Positions 1-9,920 are shown, counted from the first letter of the stretch. The stretch is 64,000 nt of DNA from Ardenticatenaceae bacterium (GCA_020634415.1 JACKBT010000006.1:62001-126000), one strand, 5' to 3'. Notes: generated from the sequence alone by a model not told the origin. A program made the numbers and translations.

Positions 1-1
1 G

Positions 2-634
2 CGGTATACGGGAGTTGATTTGACGGAGGCTGCGGTGGAGGCGACGCGGCTTCACTTTGAGACGCTAGGGTATTCTGGACGCTTTGAGGTGCAAAATGCC
101 GAAGCATTAACGCTTGAAGATGAGGCTTTCGACCTGGTTTATTCACATGGTGTGCTGCATCATACAGCCAATATTGAAAATACATTTCGTGAAATCAATC
201 GAGTTTTGAAGCCAAACGGCCGTATCATCTTAATGCTGTATCATCGGCATAGCTTTAATTATTACATCCGTATTTTGGGATACATGCGCTTAAAGGTTTT
301 CTTCTATACCGCTTTGCGCCATCTAAACTTACGTGAAGCGGCTGATGGCGAATTAGAAATACATTATCAAAATTATTTGCGACAAGGTTGGCCCTATTTT
401 TCTAAGGCGGAGTTTCCCCATCATGCAACAGATGGGGCTGCCTGCCCCATTGCCCACTGTTACTCTCGTCAGGAGGTAGCACAGCTACTGTCACCTTATT
501 TTGAGAATATTCAATTTGCGGTTGCCCATTTTCCCATAAACAAATCGTTACCTCGCTTTCCGCGATCAATCGAGAAAGCCATAGCCAGCCGGATTGGCTG
601 GTATCTATTTATTTACGGGCAAAAACGGAGTTAA
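2..634 (+). CDS. Class I SAM-dependent methyltransferase, 5' end missing
   Basis: Probable small-molecule or sugar methyltransferase. The frame is open to the left edge and codons before the first possible start (TTG at 20) already encode the glycine-rich SAM-binding motif, read as TGVDLTEAA, so the true start lies outside the window. The Methyltransf_11 pattern is clear: AEALTLEDEAFDLVYSHGVL, then HH and VLKPNGRIILML. The C-terminal 90 residues are less typical. It ends 3 nt before the asparagine synthase gene, so the two are probably co-transcribed, and a role in decorating the surface polysaccharide is inferred from that context. Substrate unknown. Confidence 0.85.
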   Translation, partial: RYTGVDLTEAAVEATRLHFETLGYSGRFEVQNAEALTLEDEAFDLVYSHGVLHHTANIENTFREINRVLKPNGRIILMLYHRHSFNYYIRILGYMRLKVFFYTALRHLNLREAADGELEIHYQNYLRQGWPYFSKAEFPHHATDGAACPIAHCYSRQEVAQLLSPYFENIQFAVAHFPINKSLPRFPRSIEKAIASRIGWYLFIYGQKRS

Positions 635-637
635 CTC

Positions 638-2617
638 ATGTGTGGTATTTGCGGCCTGGTGGGTAAACCGGTTGACCAATCCCTGTTGGCACAAATGACG
701 GCCGTTATCCAACATCGTGGCCCCGACGACAGTGGCCTCTACATCTCCCCCGATGGCTGTGTCGGGTTGGGTAATCGGCGTTTAGCCATCCAAGATTTAT
801 CCTCAGCAGGCCACATGCCCATGAGCAACCAGGCCCAAACCCTGTGGATCACTTACAATGGCGAAGTGTACAACTTCCCCGAACTCCGCGCCGAACTGCA
901 AGCAGAGGGTCACAGCTTCCACTCTGGCACCGACACTGAGGTCATTTTGCGCCTTTACGAACTGTATGGCCCAGATTCTTTTGCCCGGCTCAATGGCATG
1001 TTTGCCATTGCCATTTGGGACACACAAAAAGAAGAACTCACTCTGGCTCGTGATCGGTTGGGGGTGAAGCCCATTTATTACACCCATGCCAACGGGGTGC
1101 TGCATTTTGGTTCAGAGATAAAGTCGCTGTTGCAGGATACGGCCGTTTCGCGCACCATCGAACCCGAAGCCCTGCACTATTTCCTTTCCCACCTCTGGGT
1201 TCCTGGCCCACTGACCATGTTTGCCGGTATCTACAAACTGCCGCCCGGTCATTACTTGCGCTGGCAAAACGGCCGTATCCACACCCACCCCTACTGGCAA
1301 ATAACCTGGCACGAGGAATACGGCCGTTCCACCGCCGACTGGGCACAAGAACTGCGCCAAACCCTCATTCGCGCCGTCCAACGCCACCTCATCGCCGATG
1401 TCCCCGTCGGCCTCTTCCTCTCTGGTGGCCTCGACTCCAGCATCTTATTAGGGCTAATGAGCCAACTTACGCAAGCTCCTGTAGAGGCTTACACCATCGC
1501 CTTTCGTGGCCAGGATGCCCGCCTGGAACAAGGGGCTGGCGAAGATGAAAAATACGCCAGACTGGTTGCCAATCACTTCGGAGCCAACTTCCACACCATC
1601 GAAGTAGACCCCGATATTGTTTCCATGCTCACCAATGTCTTGTGGCATTTAGACGAGCCAGTGGCCGATCCCGCCGCCATCAATACTCTGCTCATTTCCC
1701 AAGCGGCCCGTTCCCAGGCCACCGTCCTGCTTTCCGGACAAGGCGCAGATGAGGTTTTTGCTGGTTATCGTGTCCACATGGTAGACCAATTTGCCCGCTG
1801 GTTCGGCAAAATCCCCCGCCTCTTGCGCAATGGCCTCATCAGCCCTGGCCTCAATCTACTGCCAACAGTGGCCGAACGTATGCCAGGTGTCCATCCTGGT
1901 TGGCTGCTTGCTTTCCACCGCTACTTTCGCAAAGTGCTAGATGTTGTTGAGATGTCGCCCGTAGATCGCTACGTTTTGAACCGCATGTACTACACTCAAG
2001 AAAGCCTGCTGCCCCTTTATCATCCGGCTTGGCGTTCCCAAATGGCTGGGTTTGATGGTGGCCGTCGCCACCGCGACTACTTTGCCGAGGTGACAGATCA
2101 GCCATTTATTAACCAGATGCTGCATGTGGATTTAAAAACATTCCTGCCCGAACTCAACCTCACCTACGGCGACAAGTTAAGCATGGCCCCTTCCATTGAA
2201 ATGCGTGTTCCTTTCCTCGATTATGAACTGATCGAGTTGATGACCCGTGTCCCCGCCAACTTGAAGCTGCGTGGATTAACGGGTAAATATATTTTGCGTG
2301 AGGCTGTCAAAGATTTGCTGCCAGAGGCAATCATCAAGCGGCGCAAAATCGGTTTTGGCGCACCCATCCGCAAATGGTTGGGCCATGATTTGATTGAGCT
2401 GACAGATGATTTGCTGTCGGTCAATCGGCTTCAGGCACGAGGCTATTTTGAACCAACGGCCGTTCGCCAACTTATCACCCAACATCGAGAAGGAACAGCC
2501 GATTACACCTACCAAATTTGGGCGTTACTCACCTTTGAGCTGTGGCAGCAAATCTTCATAGATGCCACTGCTGCCAGCCAAACCGCCCCCGCAATCAAAC
2601 TCGTCAATACCTTATGA
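638..2617 (+). CDS. asnB: Asparagine synthase (glutamine-hydrolysing)
   Basis: Class II glutamine amidotransferase fused to an ATP-pyrophosphatase synthase domain, 659 residues. It starts MCGICGL, so Cys2 is the expected N-terminal nucleophile after Met removal. The amidotransferase part covers about residues 2-215. The synthase part begins near 240, with the pyrophosphate loop LSGGLDSS around residue 262 and SGQGADEVFAGY further on. The length matches the AsnB family (550-660). An ATG with GGAG upstream sets the start. It overlaps the next gene by 4 nt (ATGA). In polysaccharide loci AsnB homologues often amidate sugar carboxylates or precursors rather than make asparagine; that role is an inference here. 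Confidence 0.93.
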   Translation: MCGICGLVGKPVDQSLLAQMTAVIQHRGPDDSGLYISPDGCVGLGNRRLAIQDLSSAGHMPMSNQAQTLWITYNGEVYNFPELRAELQAEGHSFHSGTDTEVILRLYELYGPDSFARLNGMFAIAIWDTQKEELTLARDRLGVKPIYYTHANGVLHFGSEIKSLLQDTAVSRTIEPEALHYFLSHLWVPGPLTMFAGIYKLPPGHYLRWQNGRIHTHPYWQITWHEEYGRSTADWAQELRQTLIRAVQRHLIADVPVGLFLSGGLDSSILLGLMSQLTQAPVEAYTIAFRGQDARLEQGAGEDEKYARLVANHFGANFHTIEVDPDIVSMLTNVLWHLDEPVADPAAINTLLISQAARSQATVLLSGQGADEVFAGYRVHMVDQFARWFGKIPRLLRNGLISPGLNLLPTVAERMPGVHPGWLLAFHRYFRKVLDVVEMSPVDRYVLNRMYYTQESLLPLYHPAWRSQMAGFDGGRRHRDYFAEVTDQPFINQMLHVDLKTFLPELNLTYGDKLSMAPSIEMRVPFLDYELIELMTRVPANLKLRGLTGKYILREAVKDLLPEAIIKRRKIGFGAPIRKWLGHDLIELTDDLLSVNRLQARGYFEPTAVRQLITQHREGTADYTYQIWALLTFELWQQIFIDATAASQTAPAIKLVNTL

Positions 2618-4773
2618 AACAGATCGTCCAACAACAGAAAAACGGCCGTCTCGAAGTCACCGATGTCCCCGCCCCCAGCCTGCGGCCCGAGGGTGTCCTC
2701 GTCCAGACCGCCTTCTCCCTCATCAGTGCTGGCACCGAACGCGCCAAAGTCGAAGTCGCCAAAAAGAGCCTCATCGGCAAAGCCATGTCCCGCCCCGACC
2801 AGGTGCGGCAGGTCCTCCAGACCTACCAACAGCTAGGCTTCCAGGCCACTTACCAAAAAGTGATGAACCGCCTCGAAGCCCTCGACCCCATCGGCTACTC
2901 CTCAGCAGGCATCGTCCTGGCCGTCGGCGACGACGTAACCGACATTCAACCAGGCGACCACGTGGCTTGTGCTGGCGGCGGCTACGCCACCCACACCGAA
3001 ATCGCCTACGTGCCGCGCAACCTGTGCATCCGCCTACCGGCAGGCGTGGGGCTAGACGAGGCCGCCTACGGCACCCTGGGAGCCATCGCCCTGCAAGGCA
3101 TCCGTCAGGCCGCACCCACCCTGGGCGAAACCATCGGCGTGATTGGTTTAGGGCTGCTGGGGCTGCTCACCGTGCAAATGCTCAAAGCCGCTGGCTGCCG
3201 CGTCATTGGCCTCGACCTGAACAGCACACGCTGCCAACTGGCGCAAAAACTGGGAGCCGATGCTGCCACCACCCCCACCGACGCTGGCCTGGAAGCCCTG
3301 ATTCAACAGTACAATCCGGCTGGTTTAGATGCGGTCATCTTAACGGCTGCTACCCCCTCCAGCGAACCTATTCGCCAGGCCGGACAGTTGGCGCGAGATC
3401 GCGGCCGGGTCATCATTGTGGGCGATGTGGGCCTAGACATTCCCCGCTCCCCCTTCTACGAAAAAGAGCTAGAAGTGAAACTGTCCCGCTCCTACGGGCC
3501 AGGCCGGTATGACACCCAGTACGAAGAAAAAGGCGTGGATTACCCCATTGGCTATGTGCGCTGGACCGAAGGGCGCAACATTGCTGCCTTTGTTGATTTG
3601 CTGGCACAAAAGAAGGTGGATGTGCAAACACTGACCACCCACCGTTTTGCCCTGGCCGAGGCCGAAAGTGCCTACGATCTGATTCAGGGCAAGACGAATG
3701 AGCCATATTTGGGTGTGCTGCTGGACTATGGCCTGACGCTGACGGGCCAATTGACCCTGCCCACCCTGGCTCCTATTCAGGTCAACGCCCCTGGCACGGG
3801 CGCGATTGGTTTAGCCCTGTTGGGGGCAGGCAATTTTGCCCAATCCATGCTGCTGCCCCATCTTAAAAACCAGGCCGACATTCGGCTGCGGACGGTGGTG
3901 ACACCGAGCGGGCTGACGGCGCGGTCGGCGGCGGAGCGGGCCGGGTTTGAACTGTGTGCGGCTGAAAGTGATACGGCCCTGACGGATGAGCAGGTGCGCC
4001 TGGTGGTGATCGCCTCGCGCCATGACAGCCATGCCAGCCTGGCAGCGCAAGCCCTGCGGGCAGGCAAAGCGGTCTTTGTGGAGAAGCCATTGGCGCTGAC
4101 GGCGGCCGAATTGGCGGAAGTGGAAGCAGCTTTTGCGGCGGCTCCTGTACCTTTTTTGATGCTGGGTTTTAATCGCCGTTTTGCGCCGCTCATGGTGCAG
4201 TTGCAAGAGTTTATGCGCGGCGCGGGTGAGCCACTGCTGCTGCATTACCGAGTGAATGCGGGCCATATTGCGCGTGACCATTGGACGCAGGACGCGCAGA
4301 TTGGCGGTGGCCGTATTATTGGCGAGGGCTGCCATTTTGTGGATGTGCTGCTGCATCTGGTGGGGCAGCCGGTGATGGAGGTGATGGCGCGGGGGCTGCC
4401 GGATAACGGCCGTTATACCCGCGACAATGTTTCCATCCTCCTCCACTTTGCCGATGGCAGTGTGGGCACGGTGCTGTACGCGGCTAATGGCGATAAGGGG
4501 GTGTCGAAGGAGCGGTTGGAGGTGTTTGGCGGTGGCAAAACGGCCGTTCTCGATGATTATCGCCAACTGACTCTCTCGGTGGGTGGCAAACGTTCAGTGA
4601 AAAAGGGCAGCCCGGATAAGGGGCATAAGGACGAGATGGCGGCCTTGGTAACGGCCGTGCGCAGTGGTCAGCCTTCGCCCGTGCCTTTCGCTGAAGCCGT
4701 CCACGTGACGAAAGTGACCTTGGCTATTATGGAATCATTAAACAGTGGCAAACCAGTGGTAATTGGAGACTAG
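2614..4773 (+). CDS. Bi-domain oxidoreductase: zinc-type MDR dehydrogenase fused to Gfo/Idh/MocA
   Basis: A two-enzyme fusion of 719 residues. Residues 1-370 are a medium-chain dehydrogenase with a GroES-like part and the nucleotide-binding stretch GVIGLGLLGLLTVQML near 175. Residues about 395-719 are a Gfo/Idh/MocA dehydrogenase with GLALLGAGNFAQSML at about 399 and the typical EKPLAL near 489. I place the start at ATG 2614, which overlaps the asnB stop, rather than further upstream inside asnB. Such fusions recur in exopolysaccharide loci and probably oxidise or reduce a nucleotide sugar, but the substrate is not known. The stop codon lies inside a GGAGACT-type repeat, which gives the C-terminus VIGD. 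Confidence 0.85.
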   Translation: MKQIVQQQKNGRLEVTDVPAPSLRPEGVLVQTAFSLISAGTERAKVEVAKKSLIGKAMSRPDQVRQVLQTYQQLGFQATYQKVMNRLEALDPIGYSSAGIVLAVGDDVTDIQPGDHVACAGGGYATHTEIAYVPRNLCIRLPAGVGLDEAAYGTLGAIALQGIRQAAPTLGETIGVIGLGLLGLLTVQMLKAAGCRVIGLDLNSTRCQLAQKLGADAATTPTDAGLEALIQQYNPAGLDAVILTAATPSSEPIRQAGQLARDRGRVIIVGDVGLDIPRSPFYEKELEVKLSRSYGPGRYDTQYEEKGVDYPIGYVRWTEGRNIAAFVDLLAQKKVDVQTLTTHRFALAEAESAYDLIQGKTNEPYLGVLLDYGLTLTGQLTLPTLAPIQVNAPGTGAIGLALLGAGNFAQSMLLPHLKNQADIRLRTVVTPSGLTARSAAERAGFELCAAESDTALTDEQVRLVVIASRHDSHASLAAQALRAGKAVFVEKPLALTAAELAEVEAAFAAAPVPFLMLGFNRRFAPLMVQLQEFMRGAGEPLLLHYRVNAGHIARDHWTQDAQIGGGRIIGEGCHFVDVLLHLVGQPVMEVMARGLPDNGRYTRDNVSILLHFADGSVGTVLYAANGDKGVSKERLEVFGGGKTAVLDDYRQLTLSVGGKRSVKKGSPDKGHKDEMAALVTAVRSGQPSPVPFAEAVHVTKVTLAIMESLNSGKPVVIGD

Positions 4774-4818
4774 AGACTGGAGACTCTGGCCTTCATCTAT
4801 CAATCTCCAGTCTCTCTC
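4765..4818. repeat. GGAGACT-type heptamer hairpin between 2614 and 4822 genes
   Basis: Tandem words ggagact/agagact/ggagact on the left arm, then aatctccagtctctct on the right arm, giving an imperfect stem. The left arm includes the stop codon TAG of the upstream gene, and the right arm ends just before the ATG of the next gene. It belongs to the same family as the elements at 18707, 26203, 28578, 39061 and 61846. Confidence 0.8.
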
Positions 4819-4821
4819 ATA

Positions 4822-5970
4822 ATGACCGACCTCATCAAAACCGCCTCGCAGCGCCTGGATGCCTGGATTGAACGGGAACAGTTCAAGGGCTGGGATCCCT
4901 ATGACGCGCTCAACAGCCCGTTGTTGAAAGCCTTGACGTTTGGGCAAAGGCGTATCGGCCAGGTGTGGGTGCAGGTGATGAAGAGATCGCCGGTGAATTT
5001 ACGGCCGTTACTGGGTGTGCCTAAAGGGTACAACCCCAAAGGAATGGGGCTGTTCCTGGCCAGCTACTGGCGCAAATATCAACAAACAGGGTCACAAGCG
5101 CATTTGGAAAAGGTGCGCTTTTTTTATGATTGGCTGCGGGCCAATGCCTCACCCGGTTATCAGGGGGCTTGTTGGGGCTATAACTTCGATTGGCCCAATC
5201 GCGGCTTTTTTGCGCCAGCGGGCACGCCTACCGTTGTTAATACCTCGTTCATTGCCCTGGCCCTGTTGGATGTCGTCCCCCAATTCCCCGCTGCCCTGGA
5301 TTTGGCCGTCAGTGCCTGCCAATTCTTTCAGCACGATCTGAACCATTTACGCCCACGCCCCGACGAACTCTGTTTTTCCTACACGCCTCTCGATGAGCGG
5401 TATATTCACAATGCCAATATTCTGGCGGCACAGGTTTTGGCGCAGGTGGGCCAACTTCAGGCTGACCCGCAGTTAAAAGAGATGGCCTGGCAGTCGGCGC
5501 GGTATACGGTGCATCATCAGCGTGAGGATGGTTCCTGGCTGTATGGGGAAGGGGAGCGGGATCAGTGGGTGGATAATTTTCATACGGGTTTTGTGCTGGT
5601 GGCTTTGCGGGATATTGCCCGCAGTTTGGAAACGGCCGAATTTGATACGGCCGTTCACGCTGGGTACGCTTATTGGAAGCAGCACTTCTTTTTGCCTGAT
5701 GGCACACCCAAATATTACGCCGATAAACTGTATCCCATAGACATTCATGCCGTGGCGCAGGCGGTGCTCACCTTCCTGGCCTTTGCCGATGTGGATGATG
5801 AAGCCGCGTTGTGGGCGCGAAAAGTAGCGGCATGGGGCATCCGGCAGATGCAGGACAGCAGCGGCTATTTTCATTTTCAGATTTACGGCCGTTATCGCAG
5901 CCGTGTGCCCTATATGCGCTGGTGCCAGGCCTGGATGCAGCGAGCGTTGACCGAGTTGGAGATAGCATGA
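4822..5970 (+). CDS. Alpha/alpha-toroid protein of a polysaccharide locus, function unknown
   Basis: 382 residues without a signal peptide. The chain has repeated helix pairs with Trp/Tyr-rich turns (CWGYNFDWPNRGFF, TPTVVNTSFIALALLD, REDGSWLYGEGERDQWVDNF, DSSGYFHFQIYGRY). These resemble the alpha/alpha barrels of glycoside hydrolases, glucuronyl epimerases and terpene cyclases. Related proteins are found in polysaccharide clusters, sometimes under a dubious aminolevulinate dehydratase name that I do not adopt. It overlaps the next gene by the ATGA arrangement, so the two are probably translated together. A role in trimming or epimerising the polymer or its lipid-linked precursor is inference. 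Confidence 0.7.
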   Translation: MTDLIKTASQRLDAWIEREQFKGWDPYDALNSPLLKALTFGQRRIGQVWVQVMKRSPVNLRPLLGVPKGYNPKGMGLFLASYWRKYQQTGSQAHLEKVRFFYDWLRANASPGYQGACWGYNFDWPNRGFFAPAGTPTVVNTSFIALALLDVVPQFPAALDLAVSACQFFQHDLNHLRPRPDELCFSYTPLDERYIHNANILAAQVLAQVGQLQADPQLKEMAWQSARYTVHHQREDGSWLYGEGERDQWVDNFHTGFVLVALRDIARSLETAEFDTAVHAGYAYWKQHFFLPDGTPKYYADKLYPIDIHAVAQAVLTFLAFADVDDEAALWARKVAAWGIRQMQDSSGYFHFQIYGRYRSRVPYMRWCQAWMQRALTELEIA

Positions 5971-6968
5971 AAATCTGGTTGGATTTGGCAAATTCGCCGC
6001 AGGTAATGTTTTTTCGGCCGATATTGGCGGCATTGCAGGCGGCGGGGCATGAGGTGAAGATTACCACCCGAGATTATGCCCAAACTGTGCAGTTAGCAGA
6101 TCAGCTGGGTATGAAGCACACGCTTATTGGCGGGCATGGCGGGCGGGCCATGAAGAATTTGGTGATGCAAAATGTGTCGCGGGCGCGGGCCTTAATGCGC
6201 TTTGCCCGACCCTTTCGCTTCGATCTGGCCCTCAGCCACAATGCCTACAGCCAGATTATGGCCGCCAAGCTGTTGGGAATTCCGGCTGTAACGATAATGG
6301 ATTACGAACATCAGCCGTTGAACCATCTGGCCTTCCGGCTGGCAAAGCGGGTGATTGTGCCGGAGCCGTTTCCGCGTGACTTGCTGCGCAAGTTTGGCGC
6401 GGGCCGCAAAGCGGTGGCTTACCCCGGTGTGAAGGAGCAGATTTATCTGGCAGATTTTGTGCCGGATGCGGATTTCCGCCAAAAGGAGGGGCTGCCGGCG
6501 GACTGCCCTCTGGTTGTCATTCGGCCGCCCGCGCCCTGGACGGCCTATCATCGTTTTGAGAATGATATTTTTGATGAGGTGCTGCAAGCGGTAACGGCCG
6601 ATCCGCACCGTTACTGCCTTTTTCTGCCGCGCCTTGCCAGTCAGGCGGAAAGTGTATACCGTTTTCCTACTGTCCACGTGGCTGATAAGGTGTATGATGG
6701 GCCTAATTTGCTATACCATGCAGATTTGGTTATTAGCGGTGGTGGTACAATGAATCGTGAAGCGGCCGTTTTAGGCACACCCACTTACACAGTCTTCAAA
6801 GGAAAACTGGGTGCTGTAGATGATTATCTGATCAAACGTGGACGGATGATTCATTTGCGCGATCAACAGGATGTGCAGACCTTGTTACAGCCACAGCCGC
6901 GCCAATCCGCCTTGCTGGATCAAGCAATGGTGGCCGATTTAACACAAATGATATTGAGTAAACCGTAA
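5967..6968 (+). CDS. DUF354 family protein, glycosyltransferase/epimerase-like fold
   Basis: 333 residues starting at ATG 5967, overlapping the preceding stop codon. The start MKIWLDLANSPQVMFFRPIL and the following GHEVKITTRDYAQTVQLAD are characteristic of DUF354, related in fold to the UDP-GlcNAc 2-epimerase/GT-B group. The second Rossmann half has VISGGGTMNREAAVLGTPTY, the place where GT-B enzymes hold the nucleotide. An upstream in-frame extension into the previous gene is possible but the coupled ATG is far more likely. Probably acts on a nucleotide sugar in the neighbouring pathway; the reaction is not known. Confidence 0.8.
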   Translation: MKIWLDLANSPQVMFFRPILAALQAAGHEVKITTRDYAQTVQLADQLGMKHTLIGGHGGRAMKNLVMQNVSRARALMRFARPFRFDLALSHNAYSQIMAAKLLGIPAVTIMDYEHQPLNHLAFRLAKRVIVPEPFPRDLLRKFGAGRKAVAYPGVKEQIYLADFVPDADFRQKEGLPADCPLVVIRPPAPWTAYHRFENDIFDEVLQAVTADPHRYCLFLPRLASQAESVYRFPTVHVADKVYDGPNLLYHADLVISGGGTMNREAAVLGTPTYTVFKGKLGAVDDYLIKRGRMIHLRDQQDVQTLLQPQPRQSALLDQAMVADLTQMILSKP

Positions 6969-6978
6969 TGAACTGCTG

Positions 6979-7047
6979 AAAAAGTTCCCTTGAGTCATCC
7001 CGCTCCCTCAAATCGGAGGAACTCATAGGAGCTTAGGGGAACTTTTT
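6979..7047. repeat. Imperfect inverted repeat / possible terminator
   Basis: Arms aaaaagttccc (6979-6989) and gggaacttttt (7037-7047) are perfectly complementary. Within them tgagt (6991-6995) can pair with actca (7021-7025). The element fills the gap between two same-strand genes and ends in a T run, so it may act as an attenuator or terminator. Confidence 0.6.
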
Positions 7048-7077
7048 CTAAAATAAAGCAAGGTAGAAGTAACAAAA

Positions 7078-8262
7078 ATGGAAGTACCCTTTGTAGATTT
7101 ATACAGTCAACATGCAGAAGTGCGGGCAGAGATTGATGCTGCCCTGAAAGATATTATTGATCGCTCGCAGTTCATTGGCGGCCAATATGTGGCTGCTTTT
7201 GAAGAAGCATTTGCGGCTTATTGCGGCGTAGATTACGCTGTGGCCTGTGCCAATGGCACGGATGCCCTCAAGCTGGCTTTGGCTGGCTGTGGCGTGCAGG
7301 CTGGCGACGAGGTGGTGACGGTTCCTAACACTTTTATGGCCACGGTGGAAGCTGTGCATATGCTGGGCGCATTCCCGGCGCTGGTGGATGTGGACCCTGA
7401 ATCTTACACAATGTCGCCAGAGAAGTTGGATGAATTTTTGTCGGAGCAATGTGTGGTGGATGAGGCGGGGCAGTTGGTGAATAAGGAGACGGGGCGGCGG
7501 GTAACGGCCGTTATTCCCGTACACCTCTATGGCCTGCCTGCCGACATGAAACCGATTTTGGCCCTGGCCGCAAAATATAATTTACAAGTGATTGAAGATG
7601 CCTGTCAGGCACATGGAGCCTTTTACCAGGCCAATGGGGAGCCAAAACGGGCTGGTTCATTGGGCCGGGCGGCCGCCTTTAGCTTTTATCCCGGCAAAAA
7701 CCTGGGGGCGATGGGAGAGGGTGGTGCTGTTACCACCCATGATGCCGATGTCGCCCAGCGAATGAAAATGCTGCGCGATCATGGGCAGTCGGAAAAATAT
7801 ATCCATGCCCGCGCCGATGGCTGGAACAGCCGTCTGGATACGATGCAATGTGCGGTTTTGTCGGCCAAGCTGAAGCGGCTGGATGGTTGGAACAACCAAC
7901 GGCGGCAGGTGGCAGCCTGGTATCGAGAGGAGTTAGCTGATGTTGAACAGGTTGTGCTGCCGGTGGAGCCAAACGGCCGTCATCATGTCTACCATCTTTT
8001 CGTTGTCCGTGTGCCCGACCGCGAAAAAGCTCGGCAGCAGTTAACCGCCAAAGGCATTGGCGTTGGGCTGCATTACCCCATTCCCCTCCACCAACAGCCT
8101 GCCTATGCCGAAGCCGCATGGCAAACTGGCGATTTTCCCGAAACAGAAACGGCCGCTGCCCACATCCTCTCGCTGCCTATGTTCCCCCACATGACCCGCG
8201 ACCAGGTTCAATATGTATGTAAAATGCTTAAGGAAGTTTTTTACACAGATGTGATAGGATAA
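7078..8262 (+). CDS. DegT/DnrJ/EryC1-type PLP-dependent sugar aminotransferase
   Basis: 394 residues. Family features: an N-terminal VPFVDL motif, substrate loop ANGTDALKLALAGCGVQAGD, IEDACQAHGA, and the PLP lysine in FSFYPGKNLGAMGEGG (about Lys207). The C-terminal RLDTMQCAVLSAKLKRLD is also typical. It transfers an amino group from glutamate to a keto-sugar nucleotide. With the acetyltransferase at 9924 and the dehydrogenase at 10589 it matches the WlbC/WbpE step, amination at C3 of an oxidised UDP-GlcNAc uronate. That substrate is inferred from neighbours. The ribosome site is weak (aagg upstream). Confidence 0.88.
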   Translation: MEVPFVDLYSQHAEVRAEIDAALKDIIDRSQFIGGQYVAAFEEAFAAYCGVDYAVACANGTDALKLALAGCGVQAGDEVVTVPNTFMATVEAVHMLGAFPALVDVDPESYTMSPEKLDEFLSEQCVVDEAGQLVNKETGRRVTAVIPVHLYGLPADMKPILALAAKYNLQVIEDACQAHGAFYQANGEPKRAGSLGRAAAFSFYPGKNLGAMGEGGAVTTHDADVAQRMKMLRDHGQSEKYIHARADGWNSRLDTMQCAVLSAKLKRLDGWNNQRRQVAAWYREELADVEQVVLPVEPNGRHHVYHLFVVRVPDREKARQQLTAKGIGVGLHYPIPLHQQPAYAEAAWQTGDFPETETAAAHILSLPMFPHMTRDQVQYVCKMLKEVFYTDVIG

Positions 8263-8408
8263 TTTTTGGGTGAGCACGTACTCTAACCAAAGCGTTTGTT
8301 TTGCAGCCATCGAAGCAGTAACGGCCCCGAAATGCTTTGAATCCTTTCTTTTGGGTGCAGGCATCTTGCCCTGAAAACTGTATTGGTCTTGAGGTATAGG
8401 CATCTATT

Positions 8409-8416
8409 AAGGAGGT
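8409..8416 (+). promoter_or_regulatory. Strong Shine-Dalgarno deciding a GTG start
   Basis: AAGGAGGT lies 7 nt before GTG 8424, a near-perfect ribosome-binding site. It supports the GTG start of the sugar transferase. The 160 nt before it (8263-8408) show no gene or repeat that I recognise and may hold the promoter. Confidence 0.8.
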
Positions 8417-8423
8417 CCGCTTC

Positions 8424-9920
8424 GTGTTAAGGCAATTTTCCGCTAAACGTATTGTTACCAGTTTTCTCGTTGATTGGATTGGCACATTAATTACATTACT
8501 GCTGGCTGCGACATTGAATTCGGGTTTGGGGGGTATACCTGAACCCATCCGTGAGCTGTGGAATGTGCTAGCTGGGCCGTTTGCTTTGGAGAATGTGACA
8601 ACTGGGCCACGTGGTACATTGTCTATGCAGGTTTTCTTCTTTGTGGCCCTTATCTGGCCCTTTTTCTTTGCGGTGTTTGGTGTGTATGACGGCCGTCGTA
8701 ACGAGACGACACGCATTGAATTGGTCAACATCTTTTTCGCTGTCTCTGCCTCTACGCTGGCTTTGGCGGGAGCCTTGTTCCTGACATACCGTGAAACTTC
8801 GCGGGCGCTGTTCGCCACATTTTTCCTGCTAAATTTAGGCTTTTTGTTGAGTGTGCGGGTTATTTGGTGGCTGTATCGGCGTGTGGAAGATGGCCCGCAA
8901 AATCGTACGGGCAAACCGGTGTTGATTGTGGGGGCTGGCCCTGTTGGCGTGGAAGCGGCGGTGCAATTAGCCAAGTATGCTGCCCGCACGGTTCATTTGC
9001 TCGGTTTTGTGGATGATGATCCTCATAAGCAGCAGCAGAAGATTCATAACTTGTCGGTGATGGGTACGGTTGACCAACTGCCGGAGTTGGTGCTCCGCCA
9101 CAAGGTGCGCGATGTGATTGTGGCCCTGCCGCCGCAAGCTCATGCGCGGCTCATTGAGATTGGCCGCACGTTGCAGAAGATGGGTGTGAATATTCATGTC
9201 ATCCCTGATCTGTTTGCGCTTTCTTTTCCGGGCGCGGCTCTGGATGGGTTTGGCGGTATTCCGGTTATCCATTTGGGCCGACCGGGTATTAACGGCCGTC
9301 GCCGTCACATTAAACAGGCTTTTGATATTTTGGCAGCTTCGCTGGGCATGTTCTTTATCTGGCCGATTTTGCTAATTGTGTCTGTGTTGATCAAACTGGA
9401 GTCGGATGGGCCGGTGTTTTACAAACAAGAACGGGTGGGGGAAAATGGACGGCCGTTTACCATGTACAAGTTCCGCTCCATGAAGGTCAATAATGATGAC
9501 AAAATTCACCGTGAGCATGTGACCCGGCTCATCGCCGAAAACACAACTCTTAAAAATGGTGAAAACTCCTTGAAAATGAAACATGATCCGCGTGTCACAC
9601 GAATCGGCCGTTTCATCCGCAAAACCAGCGTGGATGAGCTGCCCCAACTGTTCAACGTCCTACGTGGCGAAATGAGCCTGGTCGGCCCTCGCCCGCCGCT
9701 GCCCTACGAAGTAGAAGTCTACAAAGAGTGGCACATGCAGCGTTTAGAAGCTCTCCCTGGCATTACCGGTTCCTGGCAGGTAGACGGCCGTAACCAAGTC
9801 AGCTTCGACGAAATGGTGCGGATGGACATTGCCTACATCGAACGCCAATCCTTCTGGCTCGATTTATGGCTCATCCTCAAAACCCCACTGGCCCTTTTTT
9901 CCGCGAAAGGGGCCGGCTAA
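8424..9920 (+). CDS. Polyprenyl-phosphate hexose-1-phosphate transferase (WbaP/WcaJ type)
   Basis: Initiating glycosyltransferase that moves a sugar-1-phosphate to the lipid carrier at the inner membrane. 498 residues: four N-terminal membrane helices (roughly 12-150), a Rossmann-like domain ([19 protein letters not shown], about 170-290), a re-entrant helix (about 300-325), and the catalytic bacterial sugar transferase domain with [37 protein letters not shown] and [16 protein letters not shown] start with strong ribosome site. Ends 3 nt before the acetyltransferase gene. The sugar transferred cannot be read from sequence. Confidence 0.92.
   Translation: MLRQFSAKRIVTSFLVDWIGTLITLLLAATLNSGLGGIPEPIRELWNVLAGPFALENVTTGPRGTLSMQVFFFVALIWPFFFAVFGVYDGRRNETTRIELVNIFFAVSASTLALAGALFLTYRETSRALFATFFLLNLGFLLSVRVIWWLYRRVEDGPQNRTGKPVLIVGAGPVGVEAAVQLAKYAARTVHLLGFVDDDPHKQQQKIHNLSVMGTVDQLPELVLRHKVRDVIVALPPQAHARLIEIGRTLQKMGVNIHVIPDLFALSFPGAALDGFGGIPVIHLGRPGINGRRRHIKQAFDILAASLGMFFIWPILLIVSVLIKLESDGPVFYKQERVGENGRPFTMYKFRSMKVNNDDKIHREHVTRLIAENTTLKNGENSLKMKHDPRVTRIGRFIRKTSVDELPQLFNVLRGEMSLVGPRPPLPYEVEVYKEWHMQRLEALPGITGSWQVDGRNQVSFDEMVRMDIAYIERQSFWLDLWLILKTPLALFSAKGAG

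Noticed and set aside
2562..3512. Arg/Pro/His-rich plus-strand frame inside the MDR-Gfo fusion gene
   Set aside because: Low-complexity shadow of a GC-rich coding region.
4822..5970. Delta-aminolevulinate dehydratase for the toroid protein
   Set aside because: I see no HemB lysine or zinc motifs; the name attached to similar proteins appears to be a propagated error.
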